From Xanthobacter dioxanivorans (GTDB lineage Bacteria > Pseudomonadota > Alphaproteobacteria > Rhizobiales > Xanthobacteraceae): a stretch of DNA of 64,000 nt. A program made the translations under genes and the position numbers. Under the pieces are notes generated by a model. That model worked only from the letters and a program-made list of their open reading frames with translations. It ran no database searches and had not been told where the DNA came from. Of the stretch, positions 53,892 to 61,890 are shown one piece after another (position 1 is the stretch's first letter; the number at the start of each line of letters is the position of its first letter). The DNA lies in assembly GCF_016807805.1 (NCBI RefSeq), contig NZ_CP063362.1, positions 1,054,001 to 1,118,000 on the forward strand. The letters are read 5' to 3'.

Positions 53892-55745
53892 TCAGGTGGG
53901 AGAGGGCTCCCGACGCAGCGCCTCGCCCGCCAGCACGCCGGCTTCCGTATTGAGCGGCGTTGCCGCCTGGCGCGGGCGCGTGAATGGCTCGGGGGTCGGG
54001 GCATTGGAGTGGATGAGATCGAGGCCGGCATAAAGCCCGCTCGTCTGCTCCAGGCAGAAGCGCTCCGCGTCGCGGCGGCGGATATCGGCAATGGTCTCCT
54101 CGGCTTCGGCGGGGGCGAGACCCAGGAATTCCAGCGCGTTCTGGCCGAACGCGAAGGCTGATTCCAGCGTTTCGCGCATCTGGAAGTCCACCTTCTGGTT
54201 GACCAGCTCCAAGGCATGGCCGCGGTCGTAGGCCCGCACCAGCAGGCCCGCCTGGGGAAAGGTCTCCTTCGCCAGCGTGACGATCTTGTTGGCGGCCGCC
54301 CGATCGTCCACGCAGATGGCGATCGCCCGCGCGCTGCCGGCGCCCGAGGCGTGCAGGACGTCGAGATTGGTGCCGTCGCCATAATAGATCTTGAAGCCGA
54401 ACCTGGCGGCGCTGCGGATCATGCCCGGATCGTTGTCGATGATGGTGACGTCGAGCGCCCGCGCGAGGAAGGCCTGGCTGACCACCTGCCCGAAGCGCCC
54501 GAACCCCACCAGGAGCACCGATCCGCTGAGGCCGTCCGGCGCCTCCAGCCCGTCGAGATCGGGCTTTTCCGCGGGCAGCAGGCGGCGCGCCGCCATCACC
54601 GTGAGCGGCGTCAGCACCATGGACAGGATCACGGTCGACGACATGACGGCGCTGATGCGGGCATCGAAGATCCCGACGGCGGCAGCCGCCGCGTAGAGCA
54701 CGAAGGCGAACTCGCCGCCCTGGGCGAACAGGGCCGCCCGGTAGATGGCCTCCCGCCGGCCAGCGCCGAACAGCAGCGCCACGGCCAGGATGCCGGCGGC
54801 CTTCACCACCATGTAGCCGACCACCGCCAGCGCCACGAGGCCCCATTGCTGCATCACCACGTCGAGGTTCAGCGACATGCCCACCGCCATGAAGAACAGG
54901 CCAAGGAGCAGCCCGCGGAACGGCTCGATGTCCGCCTCGAGCTGGTGGCGGAACGTGGAGCCGGACAGCAGCACGCCGGCGAGGAAGGCGCCCATGGCCA
55001 TGGAAAGGCCCGCCACCTGCATCAGGAGCGCCGTTCCCAGCACCACGGTGAGGGCGGCCGCAGTCATGATCTCGCGGGCCCGGACGGCCGACAGAAGGGC
55101 GAACAGGGGATTGAGCAGCCAGCGCCCCGCGGCGACGACGATGGCAACCGCGCCGGCGGCGATCGCCAGGCTCACCCAGTCGGCCCTCAGATTTTGGCCG
55201 GTCGCGGGCGCGAGCACCGCGACCAGCGCCAGCAGGGGCACGATGGCGAGGTCTTCCAGCAGCAGGATCGAGACCGCCCGCTGGCCGGGCGGCGTCGCCG
55301 TCTCGCCCGCCTCGTCGAGGATCTGCATGATCGCGGCGGTGGAGGAGAGAACGAAGCCCATGGCGGCGATGAAGGCGGTCGCCGGCGCCAGCCCGGCGAG
55401 CATGCCGAGGCCGGTCAGCAGCGCCCCGCATGTCAGGACCTGCGTCGCGCCGAGGCCGAAGATATCCCGCCGCAGCCCCCACAGCCGTGCCGGCCGCATC
55501 TCGAGCCCGATGACGAAGAGGAACATGACGACGCCGAGCTCGGCGAAATGCAGCACCGCCTCCGGCGCGGCGACCACCTTGAGGCCAAACGGCCCGATCG
55601 CGAGGCCGGCGGCAAGATAGCCCAGCACCGACCCGAATCCCGCGCGCTTGAACAGGGGCGCGACGATAACGCCGGCGCCGAGCACCGCCACGATCTGCAC
55701 CAACTCGAGATTCGACGGCTCAGCCACGGCGCCACGCTCCAGCAT
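53892..55745 (-). CDS. Kef-type K+/H+ antiporter with TrkA-N domain
   Basis: A 617-residue CPA2 antiporter. About 12-13 hydrophobic segments occupy residues 15-395 (LELVQIVAVLGAGVIVAPLF at the start), followed by an RCK/TrkA-N domain with the Rossmann motif VLLVGFGRFGQVVSQAFLA near 415 and GDGTNLDVLHASGAGSA. KefB/KefC proteins release K+ and acidify the cytoplasm in response to electrophiles via glutathione adducts. Start ATG 55745 or GTG 55727 (GGAG 9 nt upstream) cannot be separated. A GST gene follows it in the same operon, matching glutathione-gated control. Confidence 0.88.
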   Translation of the reverse strand: MLERGAVAEPSNLELVQIVAVLGAGVIVAPLFKRAGFGSVLGYLAAGLAIGPFGLKVVAAPEAVLHFAELGVVMFLFVIGLEMRPARLWGLRRDIFGLGATQVLTCGALLTGLGMLAGLAPATAFIAAMGFVLSSTAAIMQILDEAGETATPPGQRAVSILLLEDLAIVPLLALVAVLAPATGQNLRADWVSLAIAAGAVAIVVAAGRWLLNPLFALLSAVRAREIMTAAALTVVLGTALLMQVAGLSMAMGAFLAGVLLSGSTFRHQLEADIEPFRGLLLGLFFMAVGMSLNLDVVMQQWGLVALAVVGYMVVKAAGILAVALLFGAGRREAIYRAALFAQGGEFAFVLYAAAAAVGIFDARISAVMSSTVILSMVLTPLTVMAARRLLPAEKPDLDGLEAPDGLSGSVLLVGFGRFGQVVSQAFLARALDVTIIDNDPGMIRSAARFGFKIYYGDGTNLDVLHASGAGSARAIAICVDDRAAANKIVTLAKETFPQAGLLVRAYDRGHALELVNQKVDFQMRETLESAFAFGQNALEFLGLAPAEAEETIADIRRRDAERFCLEQTSGLYAGLDLIHSNAPTPEPFTRPRQAATPLNTEAGVLAGEALRREPSPT

Positions 55746-55972
55746 CCGGTTCGCCGCCGGTCGCGGCAGGGATATGACGTAACGTAATTAAGAAGTCGGA
55801 CGAAGGCATGCGATTTCCGCCCGGCCTTCACCCCACGCCGCCGGGAAGCTGGCGCGGCGTGTCGTCGAGGCGGGTGCCGGCGATGGAGGCCGGCCGTTAT
55901 GAAGAGGGCGGGCGAAGGGGTGGCAAACCTGACTGGCCAACGCGAATCTAAGTATTTGAAAAATAAAACTTA

Positions 55973-56049
55973 TGGTGTCCCGGAAGGGATTCGAACCCCT
56001 GACCTGCGGTTTAGGAAACCGCTGCTCTATCCTGCTGAGCTACCGGGAC
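55973..56049 (-). tRNA. tRNA-Arg (anticodon CCT)
   Basis: Complete cloverleaf on the minus strand: acceptor GTCCCGG / CCGGGAC, D-arm GCTC..GAGC, anticodon arm GCGGT-TTCCTAA-ACCGC with anticodon CCT, T-arm AGGGG-TTCGAAT-CCCTT, and an encoded CCA end (55973-55975). It is a usual integration target for P4-type integrases. The integrase gene is on the 5' side of the tRNA. Confidence 0.95.
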
Positions 56050-56149
56050 TTAAGGCTTTTCGGTCTATAAGCCCTTGATATTTTATTGTTTTTAATATTT
56101 TACGTTGTAGAATCGCTATATATCATGCCCTCGCTTGCGGCCGCCTTGT

Positions 56150-56187
56150 GTTACCCAGACGTTACCCCCATAATGAGGTCGTTACCC
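56150..56187. repeat. Three direct repeats GTTACCC in front of the integrase
   Basis: GTTACCC at 56150, 56161 and 56181, spaced 11 and 20 nt, close to one and two helical turns, so they lie on the same face of the DNA. They end 18 nt before the integrase ATG. Likely integrase arm-type sites or operator sites for control of the integrase. Confidence 0.5.
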
Positions 56188-56205
56188 CAATCCCCAGAGG
56201 TGCCC

Positions 56206-57444
56206 ATGGCCGCATCCCTAACCGTGAGGGGCATTGATGCGCTCAAGCCAACTGCGTCCCGCCAGGAAATCGCCGACGGATATCTAACCGGCCTCTATTT
56301 GATCGTCCAGCCTAGCGGTGCAAAGAGTTGGGCAGTCCGCTATCGCTCCAAGGGCAGACCGAGGAAGCACACGCTCGGCGCATATCCCGCGATCAAGCTC
56401 GTTGATGCTCGCATATTGGCAGCTCAGATTATGACCGCTGTCGCAGAAGGCCGTGATCCAAGCGAGGAAAAGAAGCAGGCCAAGCGCGAAGCCGCCGAAG
56501 GCATCAAAGATGACGTTGCGTCAGTCATTGAAGCCTATCTGGAGCGCCAAGCCCAAAAGCACCTCAGGAAAAGCTCCCTGCGTCGGGTAGAGGGCCTCCT
56601 GTCCAATGACGTGATTGCCGCTTGGAAGGGCCGATCCATCAAGTCCATAACGAAGCGTGACGTGAACGATCTGCTTGATGCCGCCATCAATCGAGGGGCG
56701 AAGGTCACAGCCAATCGCCTTCTCGCCGTGGTTCGCCATTTCTTCAACTGGTGCGTGCAGCGAGACCTTATCGAGAAATCGCCTATCGCCGGCATCAAGG
56801 CGCCCACCGATGAGAAAAGCCGCGACCGAATTCTGAACGATGAAGAGTTGGGCTTGGCGTTGAAAGCGGCGGATAAGTTGGGTTGGCCGTTCGGGCCGTT
56901 CGTTCATCTCCTCATTCTGACTGGCCAACGTCGCGATGAAGTGGCGGGCATGAGGTGGAGCGAGCTTGATATCGCGAATGCCACTTGGACCATTCCCCGC
57001 GAAAGGGCGAAAAACGACAAGGCGCATGTAGTGCCCCTGTCGCCAGAAGCCGTCGCCATCATCAATGGCTTGCCGCGCATGAAGGATGGGGAGGCAGAGT
57101 CCCCCTTCGTGTTCACCACCACCGGTAAAACGCCCATCTCGGGTTTCTCGAAGGCCAAGGAGGCAATGGACAAAACGATTGCGAAGCTGCTCAAGGGAGA
57201 GAATGAGCAGGATGCCCCCTCCATTCCCGATTGGCGCCTTCACGACCTCCGGCGCACGATGGCATCAGGAATGGCGAGGCTTGGCGTTCCGGTGCACGTG
57301 GTTGAAAAGCTGCTCAATCACACGAGCGGCACGTTCGGTGGGATCGTTGATGTTTATCAGAAGCATGAGTATGCGGACGAGAAGCGGCAGGCGGCAGAGG
57401 CTTGGGGCGGACATGTCGCGCAACTGACGATTGGCGCGCCCTAA
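56206..57444 (+). CDS. Tyrosine-type site-specific recombinase (P4-like integrase)
   Basis: A 412-residue integrase. N-terminal DUF4102 arm-binding domain (GLYLIVQPSGAKSWAVRYRS, KHTLGAYPAIKLVDAR), SAM-like core-binding domain about 105-190, then the catalytic domain with Arg in LTGQRRDEVAGMRWSE near 247, the HxxR box RLHDLRRTMASGMARLGV near 345, His in KLLNHTSGTFGGIV and the nucleophile Tyr in VDVYQKHEYADEKRQA near 385. All key residues are present, so it is probably active. ATG 56206 has an AGAGG site; the open frame starting at 56086 includes the direct repeats and is less likely. It catalyses island integration and excision at the adjacent tRNA-Arg. Confidence 0.92.
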   Translation: MAASLTVRGIDALKPTASRQEIADGYLTGLYLIVQPSGAKSWAVRYRSKGRPRKHTLGAYPAIKLVDARILAAQIMTAVAEGRDPSEEKKQAKREAAEGIKDDVASVIEAYLERQAQKHLRKSSLRRVEGLLSNDVIAAWKGRSIKSITKRDVNDLLDAAINRGAKVTANRLLAVVRHFFNWCVQRDLIEKSPIAGIKAPTDEKSRDRILNDEELGLALKAADKLGWPFGPFVHLLILTGQRRDEVAGMRWSELDIANATWTIPRERAKNDKAHVVPLSPEAVAIINGLPRMKDGEAESPFVFTTTGKTPISGFSKAKEAMDKTIAKLLKGENEQDAPSIPDWRLHDLRRTMASGMARLGVPVHVVEKLLNHTSGTFGGIVDVYQKHEYADEKRQAAEAWGGHVAQLTIGAP

Positions 57445-57474
57445 CGAACGAATGAGGCTCCATCCGGAAAGGGC

Positions 57475-58251
57475 CTACTCGATTGGACGAGTTGAAAAAT
57501 CGGGAGTGAAGCCGGTGCTGTCAGGGGCGAGATCGTGGAAGAAAAGAGCCTGCGCGATACACGCTCTTGCCGAATTATAGCTCCCTTGACCCGCAAGGCC
57601 ATCGAGGGCTCCATCCAAGAAAAGATATGGCGCCTGATTGTTGGCGTTGTACATTTGGAGTGGTAGGGGATTGTCGCTTCGCCCATTTTGGAAAAGAAGC
57701 AGGACCTTATTATAATTTCCGGAGGGGTACCGCTCCACGTTCTGGTCTATATTATATTCTACACTATCTTCATCATATTCTTCTATTTCGTCTATATCGA
57801 TTTTTGAAAAATATCCCTTGTCCATCCCCCATCTTATCGTCGGCCTCTTGCAGATCAGATATTCTCCAAGATAGATACCGGCATCCAACATGAGATTGCA
57901 CCCGATAAACCGGCCGGTCCAAGCCGGATCATAATCGTTGTACGAGCGCCAGATCATACGCTGTCCATCCGCGACGATCGAGCCATTATAAAATTTCGCC
58001 CATCGGTCAAACTTGTCGATCGATTCTGGATTGAAAGAAAGGCGAATTCGAAAGTTGCGCCACATCCATTCAAGGAACATTTCGAGGCGTTCATCCTTCA
58101 CTCTCATAAAATAATCAAAATTCTCCTGCGCCTCATCGTCGGTCAAATCAGACTCGCACTTCAAATGTGGCGGGGCGTAGATTGGATAACCAACGAGTGC
58201 GCGAGACATGCGCAGGTAAGGATACCAATAGCGAGGCTTGAGGATTCTCAT
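57475..58251 (-). CDS. Hypothetical protein (258 residues)
   Basis: I do not recognise this protein. It is soluble in appearance, rich in Tyr, Trp and Asp/Asn, with no leader or membrane span. It contains the phrase DAGIYLGEYLICKRPTIRW near residue 130, then an acidic stretch (DIDEIEEYDEDSVEYNIDQN). ATG 58251 has a GGAAGGTGG site. It lies 29 nt after the membrane-protein gene at 58281-58688 on the same strand, so the two are probably one operon. It is convergent with the integrase. Low GC and codon use are like the rest of the island. Confidence 0.7.
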   Translation of the reverse strand: MRILKPRYWYPYLRMSRALVGYPIYAPPHLKCESDLTDDEAQENFDYFMRVKDERLEMFLEWMWRNFRIRLSFNPESIDKFDRWAKFYNGSIVADGQRMIWRSYNDYDPAWTGRFIGCNLMLDAGIYLGEYLICKRPTIRWGMDKGYFSKIDIDEIEEYDEDSVEYNIDQNVERYPSGNYNKVLLLFQNGRSDNPLPLQMYNANNQAPYLFLDGALDGLAGQGSYNSARACIAQALFFHDLAPDSTGFTPDFSTRPIE

Positions 58252-58280
58252 CCCACCTTCCCTTCTATGTCTCAATATCT

Positions 58281-58688
58281 TTATAATCCAAATGATATTT
58301 TCAATATTTTTACATTTTCGCCAATCGAAATTAGAAGCGCGATTGCGCTAGCGGCCGCGAAACCAAGTCCGATCCGCTTCCACATCAATGTGAAACTCTC
58401 TTCGCCAATCTTTCGGATGAAGGCTGATTTCCCTTCGCATACGAGTCGCCAATGGTCCCAGTGAAATTGGAAGCTCTTCGAGACTAAAAGAAAGAAAATA
58501 GCAAAGTATGCGCTGTTATCTGGAAATCTGTCGATATACCGAGGAGGCAACCCAGGCCTTCCCCAACCGAAAAGAACCATGCAGAACGTTGATAACACGG
58601 CCATAAGTGCTGCGCATACCCAGGTTGCCCTGCACGCGATTAAGGCATATCTGATCTCGATTGGCCGAGGAATATCAGAATACGGCAT
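58281..58688 (-). CDS. Hypothetical membrane protein (135 residues)
   Basis: Unrecognised. Three hydrophobic segments are visible, about residues 20-42 (CAALMAVLSTFCMVLFGW), 60-75 (SAYFAIFFLLVSKSF) and 105-128 (IGLGFAAASAIALLISIG), so it is an inner-membrane protein with a short cytoplasmic N-terminus. Upstream partner of the soluble protein at 57475-58251. No family assigned. Confidence 0.65.
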   Translation of the reverse strand: MPYSDIPRPIEIRYALIACRATWVCAALMAVLSTFCMVLFGWGRPGLPPRYIDRFPDNSAYFAIFFLLVSKSFQFHWDHWRLVCEGKSAFIRKIGEESFTLMWKRIGLGFAAASAIALLISIGENVKILKISFGL

Positions 58689-58861
58689 TCGGGCGCGCCT
58701 AATATTTCCTTAGCTCGAAGCGATCGGGTGCGTGAGCTGAGAACGTGAGCCGATTTCCGCATTATCGAGACCGATGCATAACGATGCAACCGAGATGAAA
58801 GCCGAAGGAATGGTAGATTTGCATTCCGTAAGGTAATAACAAAAATAAATTGGAAAAGAAG

Positions 58862-59035
58862 ATGGATCAGGTCCAGATTCAACGGCAGAGGGTTTCTGGT
58901 GAGTGGACAACAGTCATGGTTGTCCAAAACCTGGCGCCGAACATCACGAACGCCATGAAGGCCACTGCGCGTTCAAACCCTGGCTGTCGAGTCAGGGCAA
59001 TCGATGCGAATGGGCGCGTGGTCGATATCCTGTAA
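58862..59035 (+). CDS. Small hypothetical protein (57 residues)
   Basis: Short frame with a GGAAAAG site before ATG 58862. The sequence alternates polar and hydrophobic residues (WTTVMVVQNLAPNITNAMKA, CRVRAIDANGRVVDIL), suggesting a small alpha/beta domain. It is divergent from the membrane-protein gene. No family recognised; coding status is moderately supported. Confidence 0.5.
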   Translation: MDQVQIQRQRVSGEWTTVMVVQNLAPNITNAMKATARSNPGCRVRAIDANGRVVDIL

Positions 59036-59065
59036 TGGTCCGATGCCCGTCACGAATGAGGACCC

Positions 59066-59434
59066 TCACCGAGTCTGAAAAACGCTCCAACCATCAGCCA
59101 TTTGTCTATTGCTAATGACCGCCGTGAGGTATTTTAGTACGGATACCATCTTGAGGCAAAATGGCATTCGGCCGTCCATAATGGCTAGAGCTTCCTCCGA
59201 GGATATTTGTCCAGTGGCCTGCATGAGGCCAACGGCAGTACTCAGCAAAATCGCTCTTTGGACGTCGACACCTAATGGATTGTTTTTCATGTTCTCAGCC
59301 GAGAAACCGGTATTGGATATCCCGGCGCCGATTGCGCAATAGACGTGTTGAGGGAAGATTCCTCCATTCCTCAAATCATCGGCAAGAAGCAATAATCCGA
59401 AAATCAAAAGGACGATTTTTAGATTTACGTGCAC
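59066..59434 (-). CDS. Hypothetical protein with N-terminal membrane segment (122 residues)
   Basis: Unrecognised. An N-terminal hydrophobic helix (LKIVLLIFGLLLLADD) is followed by a soluble domain with AILLSTAVGLMQATGQIS and SSEEALAIMDG. GTG start at 59434 has a CCGGAG site 9 nt upstream. Either a membrane-anchored or an exported protein. Same strand as the next two genes to the right. Confidence 0.5.
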   Translation of the reverse strand: MHVNLKIVLLIFGLLLLADDLRNGGIFPQHVYCAIGAGISNTGFSAENMKNNPLGVDVQRAILLSTAVGLMQATGQISSEEALAIMDGRMPFCLKMVSVLKYLTAVISNRQMADGWSVFQTR

Positions 59435-59485
59435 AGGCGTGTTCTCCGGAAATTAATGGGGCGGGCTGCCAAACGGGTAATTTCG

Positions 59486-59770
59486 TCAGCATCTGTACCA
59501 ATGAAAACGAATCCAACCTGGACCCCACTTACTGCCGTGGGCTCCGACTTCATAGGTTGATGGGCTGACGTTGATTACAGTAGTGCTGTTGAATGGTGGA
59601 TTCGAATATTTAACGAACCACCGCCCTTCGTCATACCATACGCCGTGCACAACCACGTACCCTTTGGGAATTGCCCGCACACATATGTGTTCCTCTTGGG
59701 CGAAGGCCGGAGCGACCCAAACCAACACACCGAGCATCAGCAAAGACCGAACAATCACTGATCCAAACAT
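59486..59770 (-). CDS. Small secreted hypothetical protein (94 residues)
   Basis: Signal peptide visible (VRSLLMLGVLVWVAPAFA, cleavage before QEEH), then a compact Tyr/Trp-rich domain with two Cys residues, one near the new N-terminus (HICVRA) and one at the very end (HWYRC), which could form a disulfide in the periplasm. No family recognised. Lies 27 nt after the DUF805 gene on the same strand. Confidence 0.6.
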   Translation of the reverse strand: MFGSVIVRSLLMLGVLVWVAPAFAQEEHICVRAIPKGYVVVHGVWYDEGRWFVKYSNPPFNSTTVINVSPSTYEVGAHGSKWGPGWIRFHWYRC

Positions 59771-59797
59771 TGCGATGATTCCCCCGTGACCTCGGCG

Positions 59798-60310
59798 CTA
59801 TTGATCCCGATTTTGCTGCGTCCAGTGCAGCATACCCCTTGGGGCCTCGCGGGTTTCGGTTGGTGGGCCTGCGACAGGCGCACTGGGGGTCACAGGAGCG
59901 CTTTGTAGGCTGGGCTGAGGATGAGCGGCTTGCGGAATTGGTGATGCAGGAGGAGTGCCCTTGTCGGCCTCCGGTTCCTCGCCATATCGATTGGGACCGG
60001 GCTGAGACGGCTGAACCCACCAATACAGGAGCGGCAAGAGCCCGATAATGGCTAAGGCAAGCAACTGCCACCAGCCGCTGCGGCCAACGTCGTGAAGGCG
60101 CCGGCTACCGACTGCCCAAGATGGAATTATGGTCAGTAAAGAAAATGCATTTCCGACATAATAGAAAAATAAATTATCAGATTTCCATGTATACGCGAAA
60201 GAAAGTAACACGACAAAAAGACTGTACCACCAGAACTCACTTCTTTTTGCTCGCCCGCTAAATTCTGCATACTTTTTGAAGCAAGTTTTTACGGCATCGT
60301 TAAGGTTCAC
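59798..60310 (-). CDS. DUF805 membrane protein
   Basis: DUF805 family protein of 170 residues. The family motif FSGRAKRSEFWWYSLFV near the N-terminus and the loop VGSRRLHDVGRSGWWQLL between membrane segments are both present; about four hydrophobic spans. The C-terminal 60 residues are Pro-rich and low-complexity, likely cytoplasmic. I chose GTG 60310, which puts the family motif about 17 residues in and has a GGGGGAT site; the ORF is open further upstream. DUF805 function is not known; members are frequent in phage and mobile regions. Confidence 0.82.
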   Translation of the reverse strand: MNLNDAVKTCFKKYAEFSGRAKRSEFWWYSLFVVLLSFAYTWKSDNLFFYYVGNAFSLLTIIPSWAVGSRRLHDVGRSGWWQLLALAIIGLLPLLYWWVQPSQPGPNRYGEEPEADKGTPPASPIPQAAHPQPSLQSAPVTPSAPVAGPPTETREAPRGMLHWTQQNRDQ

Positions 60311-60793
60311 GACATCCCCCAACCCAAAACGAGCGCAGTTGGCGGTTCGCCCCCGCCTTACGCTGCTCATTGCCCTTGGTGATCGGGGAGTTGGAAAACC
60401 GAGTGGTTACGGTCCCTGTGGCCTTTAGTCCGAGAACCTGTTGCATACGCCACAGGCTCCCCGACCATAGGTCAAGGAGTTGGTGCCGTTCCGGTCGACA
60501 CCCATACCGAACCACAGGGGTTTCCACGCCCCAGAACGTTGCGTGACGTTCCGCTTACCTATCTACCTTAGCGCGAGCCGTTTGTCTCTCCCTTCAAAGA
60601 AGGGGGGTGAAGGGCGCAAAGCGCTGACATCGATAGCTCTTAGCTGAGGCATGAAGAGGCCAGAGGCGTGAGGAGCGGACAGCGCCGCGCGAAGCTGTTT
60701 CTTACATCCAATGCCAAGCGTGGCATTGACCGTCTGCCACCAATAGCTGCATCCTGATCCATCAACATAGTTCCCAATTTAAGGTGAAATGCG
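60311..60793. other. Intergenic region with one perfect inverted repeat
   Basis: About 480 nt between the DUF805 gene and the exported protein at 60794. No credible gene. It contains CAATGCCA-AGCG-TGGCATTG at 60709-60728, a perfect 8-bp inverted repeat, about 65 nt before the next start. A purine-rich run of six G lies near 60602-60607. Confidence 0.5.
60709..60728. repeat. Perfect inverted repeat (8-4-8)
   Basis: CAATGCCA-AGCG-TGGCATTG. Could be a dimer-binding operator for the gene at 60794 or an RNA hairpin. No T-run follows. Confidence 0.45.
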
Positions 60794-61213
60794 GTGGACC
60801 AGCCTCAGCTTCATGATCCCAATAGACTTTTGATGGCAGCGACAACCATTATTGCCGCTGTGGCCATACCTGTCATTGCTTTTGCAGCCGATGCGACAAT
60901 GCCGATCATGCAAGTAGGTGATTGGTGTTTCGAATCGCAGGAAGGTAGAGAGACTCACTATATTTTGCCGAGTTGGGCAGAAGATGGAGTATGCAAGAAA
61001 ATTATTTCCATCAACCCTTGGAGTTTTGGCGCGGACGGCTGGCATTGCGAACCGGAGCAAGTGCGCGAGAAAAAGGACTGTGCACCTTCCGGATGCTCAT
61101 ATGATGCTCAAGTTATTGCTAGATGCCAATCAGACGGACCTGTTGGGCCCGGTAAGCGCACGATATTCGAATTCAGTCGATATAAGGGTAATTTATCTGT
61201 TAAGCAACGATAG
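60794..61213 (+). CDS. Exported hypothetical protein (139 residues)
   Basis: Unrecognised. N-terminal hydrophobic segment (LLMAATTIIAAVAIPVIAFA, cleavage near AFA-ADA) is a likely signal peptide. The mature domain has six Cys residues (DWCFES, GVCKKI, WHCEPE, DCAPSGCSYD, ARCQSD), suggesting a disulfide-rich periplasmic protein. GTG 60794 has AAGGTGA 5 nt upstream; an alternative ATG at 60833 would cut the leader. Confidence 0.6.
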   Translation: MDQPQLHDPNRLLMAATTIIAAVAIPVIAFAADATMPIMQVGDWCFESQEGRETHYILPSWAEDGVCKKIISINPWSFGADGWHCEPEQVREKKDCAPSGCSYDAQVIARCQSDGPVGPGKRTIFEFSRYKGNLSVKQR

Positions 61214-61369
61214 ATAGTTAACTGCAAACTAATAATCTCGTTCGCCTGATATCCATCAAATGTCACCCAACGCTGATAAGGTAAAATGATAAAATATTAT
61301 CAGGCGTAAATCGGGTGTCGATTATCCCTATAGGCTAGAACCAAGCGCCGCTCACTCAAGGAAGAGCTG

Positions 61370-61774
61370 ATGACCTTACGCCGTCCATTGTTGCGGACCA
61401 TTCAGATCACCCTCTTCGTATCTGTCTTCAGCGGAACGACAGGCTTCGCATCCGATCTTAGCGCCCAATATGAGGAATGCCGCGCACGGTCACAATCGGG
61501 CGTTCAAACGAAGACATGTCTTGCCCAGGAGCTCGATAGGCAAGATGCGCGACTCAATATGGCCTACCGTGACGCAATGGCCCGCTTGCCGCCTCAGAGG
61601 CAATACCATTTGAGGGAGGCCGAGAGAGCTTGGATCAAGTGGCGTGACGCGAAATGTCTGGCCGCAGGGGATGGCAGCAAAGCCGCTGCGGTCTACGACT
61701 ATCCACTGTGCATGGCTACAGAAGCCGCTCGTCGTGCGGACGTTTTGGAAAAAGCGAATAGCCAGAAAAACTGA
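61370..61774 (+). CDS. LprI-like lysozyme-inhibitor family protein (DUF1311)
   Basis: A 134-residue exported protein. Signal peptide (LLRTIQITLFVSVFSGTTGF, cleavage after FAS) followed by the DUF1311 pattern: Cys residues in YEECRARSQSGVQTKTCLAQ, LDRQDARLNMAYRDAM near 60 and LREAERAWIKWRDAKC near 80, then LCMATEAARRADVLE. Family members bind and inhibit lysozyme; in an island this may protect against host or phage muramidase. ATG 61370 has AAGGAAGAG upstream. Confidence 0.82.
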   Translation: MTLRRPLLRTIQITLFVSVFSGTTGFASDLSAQYEECRARSQSGVQTKTCLAQELDRQDARLNMAYRDAMARLPPQRQYHLREAERAWIKWRDAKCLAAGDGSKAAAVYDYPLCMATEAARRADVLEKANSQKN

Positions 61775-61890
61775 TAGTCGAGGCGGCGAATATCAACCTA
61801 TCAGGGGTTCGCGCATATCGAGAGGCGCCGGATTGTAGGCGTCTCCCTGTTTCGTCTCAGATATATCATATCAAAGGTCGGCCATCCTCA

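Noticed and set aside
56086..56205. Extended N-terminus of the integrase
   Set aside because: The extra 40 residues contain the GTTACCC repeats and look non-coding; the ATG at 56206 has a ribosome site and gives the standard family N-terminus.
60300..60527. 75-codon minus-strand open frame upstream of the DUF805 gene
   Set aside because: Overlaps the DUF805 start region in another frame, no leader or domain, no ribosome site.
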